Assembly (NCBI GenBank): GCA_019828545.1
Contig: JACVRA010000121.1
Coordinates: 2,547 to 66,546 of the forward strand
DNA length: 64,000 nucleotides
From: Paracamarosporium sp. OC-R06-R3
Lineage: Eukaryota; Ascomycota; Dothideomycetes; Pleosporales; Didymosphaeriaceae
Direction: 5' to 3'
Shown piece after piece: positions 22,985 to 34,495 of this stretch. The position numbers were made by a program, and so were the translations under genes. Below the pieces are notes generated by a model that was not told where the DNA came from, ran no database searches, and saw only the letters and a program-made list of their open reading frames with translations. Within the stretch, counting starts at the first letter, position 1. Every line of letters starts with the position of its first letter.

Positions 22985-25657
22985 TGCAATATTATAGCTC
23001 GATACCCCGTGCTTCGGCGTTTTTGTAGTTCAGGGCGAATGATTTACGATGGCGCTAATCGATTCTGCACGACTTGTCCTGGATGTTTGGAGTACCGGTG
23101 CCGGCGTTGGGCGTGAAGTCTCAACCATCGGGTTGAATGGAAGATCGAATCAGATCATCCTAGTAATATCGAGGAACCATGTGGCCGTTTTGCGTGGTCG
23201 AAACAGGGCTTCCTCGAGATCTCGCGCCGTGCTAGCTAAGGATTCATTCAGGTAGCATCTGGTTGGTGTTCGGATTCTGCCCGAACGTACGCCACGAAAT
23301 CCATCGGATTGTCTACACATGGGCATGGTGCTTTCTCATGACTTGCCCTTTCTCTTTGCTCAGCGCTTCGAATTAGCAAATTACGCAACGACCCGACAAG
23401 ATTAACTAGCAGAGTATTCGATTTGGCAGAGAGTCGGTACCTCACCAATGCCTGGACGTTAGCCACGCTTTTGTTTTCTTTTCGTTGCAATTTCTCGTCT
23501 GTAAAAGATGAAGCATTGTACCCGCCGCATCAACACCACTTCGGCAGTATGATGACAGGAAGAGAAATCGAATATGGACGATAGAAAGAATGGACGAGAG
23601 AAAGCGAATGCAAATTATATGTACGCTTGGGTATTTGAGAGGCTTGCATCTGCAAACATCATTATATCCCAGTCTTAACTCTGGATTCGTAATGTTTGAC
23701 ATGTATGTGACGACGTCTCATCTTGATTTTTGCAATGCCACCCTCTTTTCCGCCCATAAGCAGCCTGACTCCACTCTGACACGGAAGCATGGCGAATCAC
23801 TGGGGTGAGGTCGCGTGCGTGCACTCATTGCGACGTCCGAGTTTACCACCTTCTCTCACCATTTGGTTGACATGACAGCGCATCTCGCCTCACCGTAAGC
23901 TCATCCGGCCACATCGGGTACAGCGGATCAACTCGAGGATGCTGCAGCATGGCATTCCATGAAAATCAGTAGAAAAATCAATAGCATGGAATGTAACTGC
24001 CACGACGTAAGACCTGCGTCTCATCTATAAACAAAGCACCCTCCATCCACATACGCAGTCTAGGTGGAGATGCATTCACACCTGCCACTCGTAGCAAATA
24101 CATACCTCCACCATCACGATTGTTATCACAGATGTAAGAGGTACCGGCAACCAGTCACCCGATGTTTGGGTTGGATTTCGGAGGCTAAGTGGAGCATGTG
24201 GTTCCCTTGGGTTGCATCGTGGGTGTCCATCATCTTTATACGCGACGACACGCGCGAGGAAGAGTATATCACTGCCGCCACTAGACTAGCGTAGCCGAGA
24301 CCAGGCCGAAGCGAGACAAGAAAATGCACTGAGTGGAACACTTCTGGCAGAGCGATATTGACAATGGACATTGTGAATGTAAGCGTAGTAGCGGGTGAGT
24401 ATTAGGACTGCAACGACGGGCGGGAATCCACGAATCCCATATTCCAGCAGCAGACGACGGACAATGGAGAAGTCGGTGTGGGTCACTTGAAGATGAGATG
24501 CAAAGTGTATCATCGCGGTGGTACTGCATGCACTATCACTTTGAGACATGGTCCCCTGTTCGCGGACGCTGGCTTGTTTCTTCCCGGTGTTCTTCTCTTC
24601 TTCGGGCATCCGACCGCACACCCACCTACCTATACCATTAGACTTGCCGAGCGAGACTGCACCGCTTCAATCTAGAAGCGCTGTTGGCCATTTGCACGCA
24701 TCCTGGCGATACTACATGGCAGAGCTCCCGGTAAACCACTAGTGTCCTCGTTGTCCGTCCGGCAGCGGTACCGAGTAAACCGTACCTGCCATGCAACAAT
24801 GCCATTGTCTCGTGTTCCTACATGTGGTGGGACACCAATGTCTCACTGTGACAACTAGGGTTCTATACGTGGCGCCTGTCACGGCAACGCCTGCTACCGC
24901 TTGCACTTGCTCACCAGCCTTTCTGGCATCCGGTAAAAAGGAAGGTGACGGTGCAAATAGCTGGAGTAGCTGAGTACGACTTCCAACGGTGGTAGTGCAT
25001 CTCACGCAATGTGCTGCGATACTACCTTGCAGTGTTCTTAGAGAGAGTGCATTCGTCAGTTGCTAAGATTAGAAGCAAGGAAGTTTGCATGAGGCAGATG
25101 GCGCGGGGTCATTTGATCGGTAGATTCGGAAAAGATTTTTGAGGCAGATCAATCGATCGATCTAGGGGAACTCTGTGTCCCTGATGAAGCGCAGGGACAT
25201 GCCGGCATATTACTATTCTGTCCATGAGGATGGCTTGCACAGAAGCAATCGCTGAAGCATTGAGCTGAATCATGTGATAAGTAAGAGGGACACGCAAGGG
25301 GCCAAGTGAAATGGTAGAAAGATGATAATCATATTAGTGCCTTTTGTTCCAGCCTCAAGGCAAAAGAGGCCTAGCTACCATTCAAACGCCGTAGGGAGCT
25401 TGCCCCATATGCATTTCTTGCGCTCATTCGCCATCCAAGGTGCGCCGCATGTCTTGATCCTTTTCGTCGTCTCGGTCATCAGCATGCGGAGAGAAACAGA
25501 AGCTAGAAGTAATGCAACGAGATGAAATCCGATGTCTATGCAATCCACCAATGCGTCATGAACGAATAAAACAAGAAAGAAATCGGCCCATGCCATGTAT
25601 ATACAAATCACTATCGCTGAGTGGGGTATAAAGCGGCGCTTTGGACAAATACAACGT
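22985..25657. other. 2.7-kb gene-free gap inside the GlcNAc cluster
   Basis: Only short unsupported frames occur on both strands. CATTCCATG (23953-23961) and CATGGAATG (23985-23993) form a 9-bp inverted repeat with a 23-nt loop. It contains the 3' flanks of ron1 and hxk3 and no recognisable gene, tRNA or transposon. Confidence 0.5.
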
Positions 25658-27310
25658 CTACTCCTCGAGGCAGCATACTGCAACGGCAGCACCGAAAATG
25701 GCAGACTCAACGGCGATCTCGAGAGCAATCGACTTTGGCTCTGCTCCAGAGGCAGTGGTTAACTCATCCAGATGTGACTGGCAGAGTTCGCGGAACAGCG
25801 GATACTTTTCGATAATGGACCCATTGCATCCAATTGCCATCTTCCCGACAGATGCTGGTGTCAAGCCTTCCGAGGTGGTGCGGAGGATCCATAGCGAATG
25901 GATACCAGCTGCCAGGAAGGCAGCTGCGCGGTGGGCAACAAGCTGGGAAACCTGGCGGACGAACTGAATATCATTATATGTGGGTGGCCGGCTGAGTGGG
26001 TGTTTCGTTTGGAACAAGGCAACGCCGTTAGTCAGGTTCTTCGACTCGTCCATCTCTAGAGCTGCAATGGTACCCGCATCAAGCGAGTACGCTTCATTAA
26101 GTTTCTCTGGCACTTCTCCTCCGAACAGACCTGCTGTGCGTACTGCCTCTACAATGATCAAACGAACGAGTTCCCCCAGGTAGCGGCCGCTGATCATGTG
26201 CTCAAAGGGTTGGAAATCTGGGCGAACATGAGCTTCGTTGAGCTGTTCGTCCCACCGCGTCATTGGGAATACGGTTTTGCCGCCGAACATGCTGAGTTCT
26301 GTGTTGACCAGGACGTGGGTCGCCTCATCTCGCCATTTCTGCGGGTATCCTTTATACTTGGAGGAAGCCAGAGTGGAGGTGGGGAGGTGCACGGCAATGT
26401 TGAAGCCCGTGCCGAGAATGACTGCAAAGCGCGTTGCCGGGTCTTCGTAGGCACGTGATAGCAATGTAGCCGACGAGTCGTTGACGATCGAGTCGAGTCG
26501 GACGGGCAGGTTCTGGAGCGTGGGATCAGTCTTGTGTCTGACGGGAAGCAGTGACGGGTCAGCTCACCCTCTTTCTGCAAGGGGCCATGATCAGCTCGCT
26601 CAGATCTTGGCCTAGGGTGCCCTCTGTGGCGCGGAAACCTTTGCCCATGGCAAGCAGGTTGCCCGAGCGGATGGATGTTTGCCTGGGCAGACGTCAATTG
26701 GGGCACGAGGGCGCGACTCGGGACGAGCGAGGACTTACTCAACGGGGAACGACCAGGCCAGGCCCATGGGGAAGGTGCCGGCGGCGTTGATCTTCTTCAG
26801 CTGGGGGTCCGAGAGGGCCGTCTCGATCTTGTCGGCCATCCATTCGAAGAAGTGGGTGCCGCGGAGGAGGCGCACCGAGTTGTCGATCTTGTAGCTCTTC
26901 ATGTTGACGATGCGCATGCTCTTGGCGGCGGGCTGGTGGCCGTTGAGCTCGACGAGGGCGATGCGGAAGGTGGAGCCCCCGACGTCGAGGGCCAGATAGG
27001 TGCCCTGCTCGCGGCCGGAGGGGAGCTTGTGGTTGTAGGACGGCAGCATGCAGATGTCGCTGGCCTGCAGCTTCGGGGCGAACTGGGCGTGCAGGCTGGC
27101 CGACATGGCGAGCAGCTTGCCGGGGTCCAGGGGAGCCTCGAGCAGGCGCTGGACCTCGCGCAGCACGTCGTCGAGGGCGCGGTCGTAGGTGCGCAGGGCA
27201 TCGCGGGGACGCTTGCGCGAGGGCAGCGAGGGCAGCACCGAGTGGATGAGCGAGGGCAGCATGGCGAGGCGTTCGAGAGCCGCAAGCAGGCTCTGCCAGA
27301 AGTCGAGCAT
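25658..27310 (-). CDS. hxk3: Hexokinase-family GlcNAc kinase (HXK3/NAG5-like)
   Basis: Three exons (27310-26739, 26682-26568, 26530-25658) give 519 aa. The N-terminal segment is hydrophobic (LDFWQSLLAALERLAMLPSLI). The phosphate-1 motif is LALDVGGSTFRIALVEL. The sugar-binding region is [26 protein letters not shown], where ordinary hexokinases have FSFP and WTKGF. IVNDSSATLLS follows where hexokinases have VNDTVGTL. The nucleotide motif is FAVILGTGFNIAVHLP. The divergence at the sugar site fits the hexokinase-like GlcNAc kinases of fungal GlcNAc clusters, which convert GlcNAc to GlcNAc-6-phosphate. The start at 27310 was chosen since the frame further upstream has no ATG. Introns have GTAAGT and GTGAGC donors. 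Confidence 0.88.
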
Positions 27311-28063
27311 GGGCTTCTTGTACCAGCGGGCGGCGCGGGCGCGGTCGGGGTCGCGAGGGCGGCGGCGGCTTTTGAAGCGTTTCAGCAGGACGCCCCGAGC
27401 GATGTCGCAAACGGCCCTGGGGCATGGTGGCACGGCTTATGGCATAATGGCGAGAGGGTTGTATCCGCTAGAGGCACACTGGGGAAAATGCTCCGGCGGG
27501 CAGCGGGCAGAGGGCAGGCGAGGGCAGGCGAGGGCAGGTTCCTTACAGCGGGGCCAGGCACGCAGCAGCGCGAGAGTGGCGGTTTGCGGTTTGCAGGGCG
27601 CGGGCGCTTCGCGGGCGCCAATGCAACCGTGACATTACCGCCAGCCACGCCCTCCGGTGCAACCGGCCAAGCTCTCCTCCGCCCGCGCGGAGAATGCTTG
27701 TCTGCTGCTGCGTTGGAACATTGGAACATTGGAACATTGGGAACGTGGAATGCCGACACATGGTTGCAGCAACTCGTTCTGGCATGATCAACACGAGCAA
27801 TCTACCGCTACATCACATCACCCTGTCGAGACCGTGGCCCTTCATTACATGTCTTCATTACAGTGTGCCAAAAGCAACCCACCCCATCCCCCAGTCCCCC
27901 AGTCCCCGTCGGAAGCCATATGCAAGCGCCGCGCAACACCATGCAGGAAAATAGGCTACACATCTCTCTGCCCAATCATGTACACGAATGCCCAAGCAAT
28001 GCCCTATCAACAGTCTCCTCCTCCTCCTCCTCCGCCGCCGCCGCCAAACACAAACTCGGCCTC
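27311..28063. other. hxk3 promoter / ngt1 3' flank with short tandem repeats
   Basis: AGGGCAGGCG is tandemly repeated at 27511-27538 (2.8 copies). TTGGAACA is repeated three times exactly at 27713-27736. A CCTCCT/CCGCCG tract lies near 28018-28045. Long plus-strand frames here are the antisense shadow of hxk3. Confidence 0.55.
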
Positions 28064-29732
28064 TCAAGCCTTCTCCGTAACCACCTCGCCTGCGGGCACA
28101 ACGTGCGCCTTGGCAGCCACCTCGTCGATCGTCTCGTCCGTGAACTTGATGTCCTTCTCCAGCGCAACCGTGTCCTCGACCTTCCACAGAATCACCGGCA
28201 GCGCCACCAGCAAGCTGCCTACAAGAAGCCCCCAGTTGGAGGCGAACATGTTCATGTACGAGATCTTGTTGTCGTCCAAAGCCCACGTGATGGCCCCACC
28301 GGCCGACTGGATGCCCTTGTAGAAGCCAGCAAAGTTGGCAAGCTTGCGCCCATTGTTGGTCAGAGCACCCATGAACCTGCTCAGTGTTAGCTTCTCTCCA
28401 CAACATTTCCCAGTGGTGGGGTTTCCTACCAGTAAACGCACGTCTGCCATGCGGCGTCGGAGAAGCCGTAGAACATGTACAGGACAAAAGGGCCCGCGAA
28501 ACCGGGGTCGGTCCAATCCTTCTTGGCATTCAGAAACTTTGCGGGGACACCAGTATCACCCCCCGTGCCGGGCTGGAGTGCCTCGGCCCACTCGCGGGTG
28601 TAGGTTTGCTGGAACTTGTAACCGCAGCCCCAGATGATCATGATTAGAGCAAACAACGAGGCCCATGCAATCTTGGCGCGCATAGTACGGCGCACGCCCT
28701 TGAAATCGAGAGCGAAACCAAAGACATAGGCACCGATAATCTGCATCGAGTAGTAAACCACGCCATTGAGAGCGCGGGTTCGTGTGTTAAAGTAGGCGGC
28801 GTTGATTTCGGTGAAGTGGTAGGCGTAGAACCAGTTGGATGACAAGAACATGGGGAACAGGGCCAGAATGTACGGATCGGTGAAGAACGTCTCCCACAGA
28901 CCCATGATCTCCGAAGACCAGGATGGGTGCTTCATGACAATGACCCTAGATCCATCATCACGGATGACGTCCTTTGCGTCGACGAGAGTCCAGGATAGGG
29001 CAGCGCCGATGAGGGTGAGGACCAAGAAGCCAACGTAGGTGCCATCGCTGACCGTCTTGGCCTCTGTGCTGTGGATGTTCTGACCAAGTGGGATCTGAAG
29101 CAGACGTGTTAGCTACCTCGCGGCCAAGGGCGGTGGGCGGAACTGGAACTGGAACTTACCAAGCTACCAATGACGGCGCCCAGGTTGAATATCATCCAGA
29201 ACCATGAAATGTATCGGCCCTTTGACTTCTCGGGAGGGTAGGACATCATGATGGCGCCCTGTGCGCACCACAGCATACCGGCGCACACACCGAGCATGGC
29301 GCCAGCAAAGGTGGTGAAGCCGAGGTTCTTTGTGTGGTTGTAGCAGAGGAAGGAGGCGACGTAGATGGAGTAGCCGATGCCTCCGAAGGACAGGGCGGTG
29401 CGGATGCCCAGCTTGTTGGTGAAGGTGCCGGCGAAGAAGCCGACGACGGAGAAGGTCGAGTACAGGGCCGTGTTGGCGTGGTTGTTTGCGGTCGCGTCCA
29501 TCTGGCCGCCGCCGCCCATGCCGTTGAGGGCGTTGAACATGCCGGGGCACATGAAGCACACAAAGGACACAATGAGCAGCTGGATGGGCGGCGAGGCGTA
29601 CCAGGGGAACCTGCCGAGGATCTTCTTGTACTTCCACGAGTGCGGCAGCTCGAGGACGCCCTGGGGCTCAGTGACGGAGGCGTCGGGGGAGGAGACCTCG
29701 TGCGAGGCCTTCTTGGGGTCGGCTTCGGCCAT
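28064..29732 (-). CDS. ngt1: MFS N-acetylglucosamine transporter (NGT1-like)
   Basis: Exons 29732-29160, 29094-28430 and 28376-28064 give 516 aa. Introns have GTAAGT/CTAAC and GTAGGA/GCTAAC signals; the joins read GAVIGSL-IPLGQNIHS and QTCVYW-FMGALTNNGRK. The N-terminal 45 residues are cytosolic and polar. About 11-12 hydrophobic helices follow, starting PPIQLLIVSFVCFMCPGMFNALNGMGGGGQ. The tail is acidic and cytosolic. It resembles UNC93/DUF895-type MFS proteins, the group to which fungal Ngt1-like transporters appear to belong. The expected role is proton-coupled GlcNAc uptake at the plasma membrane. Placement between the GlcNAc kinase and deaminase genes strongly supports the substrate. Confidence 0.85.
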
Positions 29733-30365
29733 TGTCGCGATGGAGGCGGGTGGAGGAGCAGAGCGCAGGCGTGGAGCGTGGAGCGAGGGCCGTGAAAGGA
29801 GGGCGGAGTGGGTCGAGGGCCATTTTAAGCAGCTGGCAGCCGGCAGCCAGGGTCCAGCGTCGAGCATCCACGGGGGCTAGCGCGCACACGCGACCCGGGG
29901 GCTGTTGATAGCGGCGGAGCAGTGTGCTGGGCTGCTTGTTTCGTTTCGTTTGGTGCCGCCGGGGCGCCCATGCGCGCGGCGATCCGCATAGCGCCCGCCA
30001 CTCTTGCAACGCTCTCCGCCGCCACGAGCAGCGGCGTAATGTAACGTCTCCGCGCCTTATCGCGCCCGTCTGACCTCTCGTGACAGCCTCGCGCTGCTCG
30101 TGCTGATAAGCAGCCGGCGTAGCATAAGGCACCCACCGGCCGTTGGCGCCCCGTGCTACCACCCTCACCTTGCACCGCACTATTGCATCGTGACAAAGGA
30201 GACCCTGAGCATGCCACCCCATGACGTGAAGCCCCAAGTCTTAAGCCCAGCCCGCCTGCCCGCCCGTCCGCTGTCCGCTGTCTGCTGTCTGCTCCTAAAG
30301 CCTCACGCCTCTGGCCCCTCGAACCACCCGCTGCACCGCCTATCCTATAACACACACACGCCGCC
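29733..30365. promoter_or_regulatory. divergent promoter ngt1 / dam1
   Basis: 633 bases between the divergent starts. GC-rich, with CGTGACAAAGG near 30189 and no clear shared motif with the dac1/nag3 promoter. A minus-strand frame of over 300 codons here has no domain features. Confidence 0.4.
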
Positions 30366-31710
30366 ATGTCTGCATATGCCCTGGCCCAATCGGACTGCGC
30401 ATCCTCGCTGACCACTGCAGGCGCCTGATCATCAGAGACGACCCCCAGACCGCCTCCCGGTACATAGCCGACTACATTATTGGTGCCGCCTCCCGACCCC
30501 TGTCTGCTCCACAAAGCTTCTGCTAACGCCCTCGCCCAGAGCGCATCAAGACGTTCAATCCCACCCCCGACCGCCCCTTCGTGCTCGGCCTGCCCACGGG
30601 GAGCAGCCCCGTCCTCATATACCACCACCTCGTCCAGCACCACAAGGCCGGCCACATCTCCTTCCGCAATGTCGTCACCTTCAACATGGTCAGTCCCTCG
30701 CGCGAGCCTCACGCTACCCTTGTCTTGTCTCGTTGCACAGCCGCGTCCGTGTCTCAATGGCTGATCGCCCGTAGGACGAGTACGTTGGCATTCCGCGCGA
30801 ACACCCGGAAAGCTACCACAGCTTCATGTACAAACACTTCTTCTCCCATGTAGACGTCCGCCCCGAAAACATCAACATCCTCAACGGCAATGCTCCCGAT
30901 CTCGAGCAAGAATGCCAGGCATACGAGGACAAGATCGCAAACGCGGGAGGCATCGAGCTCTTCCTTGGCGGCATCGGTCCCGATGGACACATCGCCTTCA
31001 ACGAGCCGGGCTCCAGCCTCAAGTCCCGCACCCGCGTCAAGACGCTCGCCTACGATACCATCCTAGCCAATTCGAGGTTCTTCGGGAATAACCTGGACCA
31101 GGTTCCCAGGATGGCCCTGACGGTTGGGGTCCAAACCGTCTTGGATGTAAGCGCTCCTTCCTGTAACACCCGGAATACGAGTCTAACCTGCACAAGGCGC
31201 GTGAGGTAGTCATCATCATTACCGGCGCGCACAAGGCTCTGGCTTTGCAGAAATGCATCGAAGAAGGCATCAACCACATGTGGACGCTCTCGAGCCTCCA
31301 GCTGCACCCGCATCCATTGATCGTCATCGATGAGGATGCTACATTGGAACTCAAAGTCAAAACCGTCAGAGTAAGATCAAATACTCAGGGCTCGTATCCT
31401 ATTGCTGACTGTCGATTAGTACTTCAAAAGTATTGAAAAGGTTGCCAACGAGCAGGGCTTCCGACAGATGCTTCCTAGGATCAAGAAGCGCGACTCGGTC
31501 CACGAAGAGGACGACTTCTTGCCTGCGCCCACTCCTCAGCGCAATGGACTCACACTTGCCGTACCGCCTCAAGACATGTCCCGCTCAGCTAGTCCTGCAT
31601 TGGAACCCATGAGCGCACGAATCTCCGACGACGAGGCGAATCTGTCGCGTGCCGTCGATCTTAACAGCGAGCTGCAGTTCGCTCCGATGAGCGCCCGTGT
31701 TGCAGAGTGA
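30366..31710 (+). CDS. dam1: Glucosamine-6-phosphate deaminase
   Basis: Six exons (30366-30367, 30421-30482, 30540-30688, 30775-31146, 31197-31370, 31420-31710) give 349 aa. The conserved N-terminus [20 protein letters not shown] requires an intron inside the start codon (AT|GTCTGC...CTGCAG|G). Active-site motifs include [29 protein letters not shown], the catalytic [17 protein letters not shown] and [11 protein letters not shown]. The enzyme converts GlcN-6-phosphate to fructose-6-phosphate and ammonia, the last step of GlcNAc use. The last ~80 residues ([18 protein letters not shown] onward) are a disordered acidic/Ser-rich extension absent from the 266-aa E. coli NagB. Donor GTCTGC is non-consensus, so the first exon is less certain than the rest. 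Confidence 0.87.
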
Positions 31711-32364
31711 AATAGGCTTGGAAGGATTGAGAAGATGCCGGAGTACGGAAATTTGTTTCAAACCGACCATTCGTTTTGCCTAGATTAGGATTCCTTCGTC
31801 TGCCACACATCTCGTAAGGCCAGCTTTCTTCTTTGAGTTTTTGGTTCGTAGTATCATCTGGCAGAGTAGAGTAGAGTAGACTGCATCAATTGCGGGACTG
31901 TGGTGTACGCGCTCTTGCGTCAGTCGCATACATATAGACTTTTGGCACATCTCTAGATACCCTGTACTATGTAGATCCTGTATTTTATAATATATGCATT
32001 TGCTTGCCATTGCCGTGTGTGTGCTTGTGTGGTGTGTTCCTTTCGAGGTTTTCCGTTAGTGTCAGTGGGAGGGTAAATAGTCCAGATTATGGGCGTTCGA
32101 GACGCAATCTATACCATGCGCTCCAAGACAATTCAATCCACGACATTGTCAATCACACTCTTGTTCCTGTCACGGTGCTGGTGATGCTGCCGAAGACGAG
32201 AATCCTGGGGCTCCAGCTGTGGGTGGAGCACGTGCATTTCAAGCTCCACATACAAGGAGCCGAGGCACGTCATTTCCCCAGTCTCATGGATGACCCTGCC
32301 GGCGCCCACAGCCGCAACATACAACAACACTTCGTGGCAGCATGCTGAACACATCCCTCTCAGC
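31711..32364. other. intergenic
   Basis: A GAGTA triplet repeat (near 31866-31880) and a TATA-rich stretch near 31981-31998. No gene recognised; promoter of the following gene. Confidence 0.45.
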
Positions 32365-34017
32365 ATGCCGTCATCAAGCGCATCCTCGTCCTCCGGCGGA
32401 CTCGAACAGAAGGAGATGGATCCGATAGTGCGCAACGCGCTGCGGTACACGATTAGCCCGAGGGAGTACCAGCTCTTGCACCAATATCTCCTTTCCCGCG
32501 CACCAGCCGTCCAGAAGCGCGCGCTGCCGCCGAAGAAGTTCGATGCAATTGCGAAAGGGGGCGATGATTACAACGCTGCAGCGATTCGTGCAAGTCTTCG
32601 GCTTGCCGTGGTGACGTTGTCGGGACTCAAGGCTTGGGATCTGGTGCAGACCAAGCTTTTGGCCCGAGGTGCCGCAAAGAGGTAAGACAAAGTATGGTCA
32701 CCGTGGCCTGGCCGTACATTAACTCCCTGAAGACCACAGCGCCCGCTTCCTGTGTGGAAGTCACCCAACGTCCGTTTGACCTGCTCGCTATCCCTCATAC
32801 TGCTCTTCCACCGGCTTCTCCGCCGCTTCTTCAGCCGCCTACGCGAGAGTCTCCTCACACAAGAAGCGAAACCTTTCCGGCGGCGGAACCCTCGCGTGTC
32901 ACGATCGTTGACTTCTAGACTTGCACCAGCCATCGGGTCCAGCTTAGCAGGCTTCTTCCTCGCAGTATATCCTGGCGACCAGTTGCGGATAACCATTGCC
33001 ATATATGTCTTCACAAGGGCATTGGAATTTAGCTACAACTATCTTGAAGAGCTAGGATACTTCCGCAACAGGCCCGCGTGGTTTGGATCATGGATGCTGA
33101 TGCCCGTAGCCTGCGGTCAATTGCTACACGCATTCGTCTTCGACCGCGACTGCTTTCCTACGGCCTACGGCAAACTCATTCTGGACAATTCCCATGAGTA
33201 TATTCAAGCAAGGCCTGCGGGGTACCCCAAACAACTAAAATGGCCGACCACCTTCGATATCGTGGATAGCCTGGCACAGATATCGCGAGAGAGATGGCCT
33301 TCCTTTACATCGCCCATCATGTTTCCCAATTCAGAGACGCTACCTAAGACTCTCACAACTATAGCACCGATCACGGCCTCGGCCCATCCGGCGATCAAAC
33401 ACCTATCATGTGCGCTCCTACACCCGAACGACCCATCGTGCCTGCGCACATATGTGTCATACTGGATCCAGGCCTTCCCCAAAGTCGTACGCCTGTTCAC
33501 CATCATCTTCACCGCTCTGAGCGTGACTCGCTACAAAACCTTCCTCAACTCCCCCATAACTGCCCTCAACAAACTAGCAAAGAGCGTCCTACGCATGTCA
33601 ATCTTCATCTGCGGCGCCATCGGTACGAGCTGGGGCTCCATTTGTCTTTTCCAAAGCATCTTCCCGCGCAACTTTCTCGCTAGCCAGCGATGGTTTTTGG
33701 GTGGGTTCCTGGGTGGTACGTGGGCGTTCTTGGAGCGTAAGAATGGAAGAGGCAATTTTCTGTATTCGGCACGCATGTCGATTGATTCGCTATGGAAGGT
33801 GGGTGTTAAGAGGGGTTGGTGGCGCGGTATTAAAAACGGGGATGTGTTGTTGTTTGTAGTGAGTCTTGCGACGGTAAATGTGCTCTATGAGATCGCCCCC
33901 AAGTCAGTGAGCAGTGGGGTTGCGAGGAAAGGATTGGGTGTTTTGAGAGGTGAGGGTTGGGTTGATAGAGCGATTCTCCCAAGAGAAGGTGAGGCGAGAA
34001 ATGAGGATGAGATTTAG
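32365..34017 (+). CDS. TMEM135-like multispanning membrane protein
   Basis: Exons 32365-32681 and 32733-34017 give 533 aa. A GTAAGA donor and CTGAAG acceptor join GAAKR to PQRPLPVWKSPNVRLTCSLSL; the nearer-consensus CACAG acceptor eight bases on would put the frame wrong. Several hydrophobic segments are visible: LTCSLSLILLFHRLLRRFF, AIGSSLAGFFLAVYPGDQL, SWMLMPVACGQLLHAFVF, VVRLFTIIFTALSV, MSIFICGAIGTSWGSICLF and VLLFVVSLATVNVLYEI. Conserved polar motifs include FVFDRDCFP, LSCALLHPNDPSC and RYKTFL. The layout resembles the TMEM135/TMEM135-like family (lipid and mitochondrial or peroxisomal homeostasis in animals), whose fungal members are uncharacterised. Function in this organism is unknown. 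Confidence 0.75.
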
Positions 34018-34495
34018 GTCTTTTGTGAGTAGATAACTCTAGTCGGTACTGTACATTCTAGGTAGCGGATAATGAGAGATGAAGGACATGACGAATGATG
34101 TAGATAGTCGTTTCAGTGATCTGATAACACTTCGAACATGATTCATTTACATCCTTCCTACCGCCAAGATCATCTGCCTCCAAATATTATCAGAAGTAGC
34201 TTAACCTAATGCGTTTTGTACGAAGAGCGATTCTATTCAAGGGACCTACAGTTGTAAATATGCACTACTAAAGTAACTTTGGGTGAGCGCTGAGTTAACT
34301 TGATTGTGCATCTTCTGCGGTGGTTTAATTAATCGGTGCGAGCTAGTCGAAAGGTGGAAGCTCATGAATCACTTTATTCAGACGACGCTGCGCGAAGTCT
34401 AGGATGGTAGACCATTTCCGGAGCTGCTCTTCATGGTAGCAATATGCGAATGTGCTGCGGATGTCGGTAGGAAGAATCTCCAGTTCAGCATGTTC

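Noticed and set aside
24286..24621. Minus-strand 111-codon frame in the cluster gap
   Set aside because: No similarity, no splice-linked exons; overlaps other random frames.
26675..27787. 370-codon plus-strand frame antisense to hxk3
   Set aside because: It is the GC-rich reverse-strand shadow of conserved hexokinase exons; composition is repetitive with no domain.
29825..30757. 310-codon minus-strand frame over the ngt1/dam1 promoter
   Set aside because: Overlaps dam1 exons and GC-rich promoter; no ATG-led domain, low-complexity composition.
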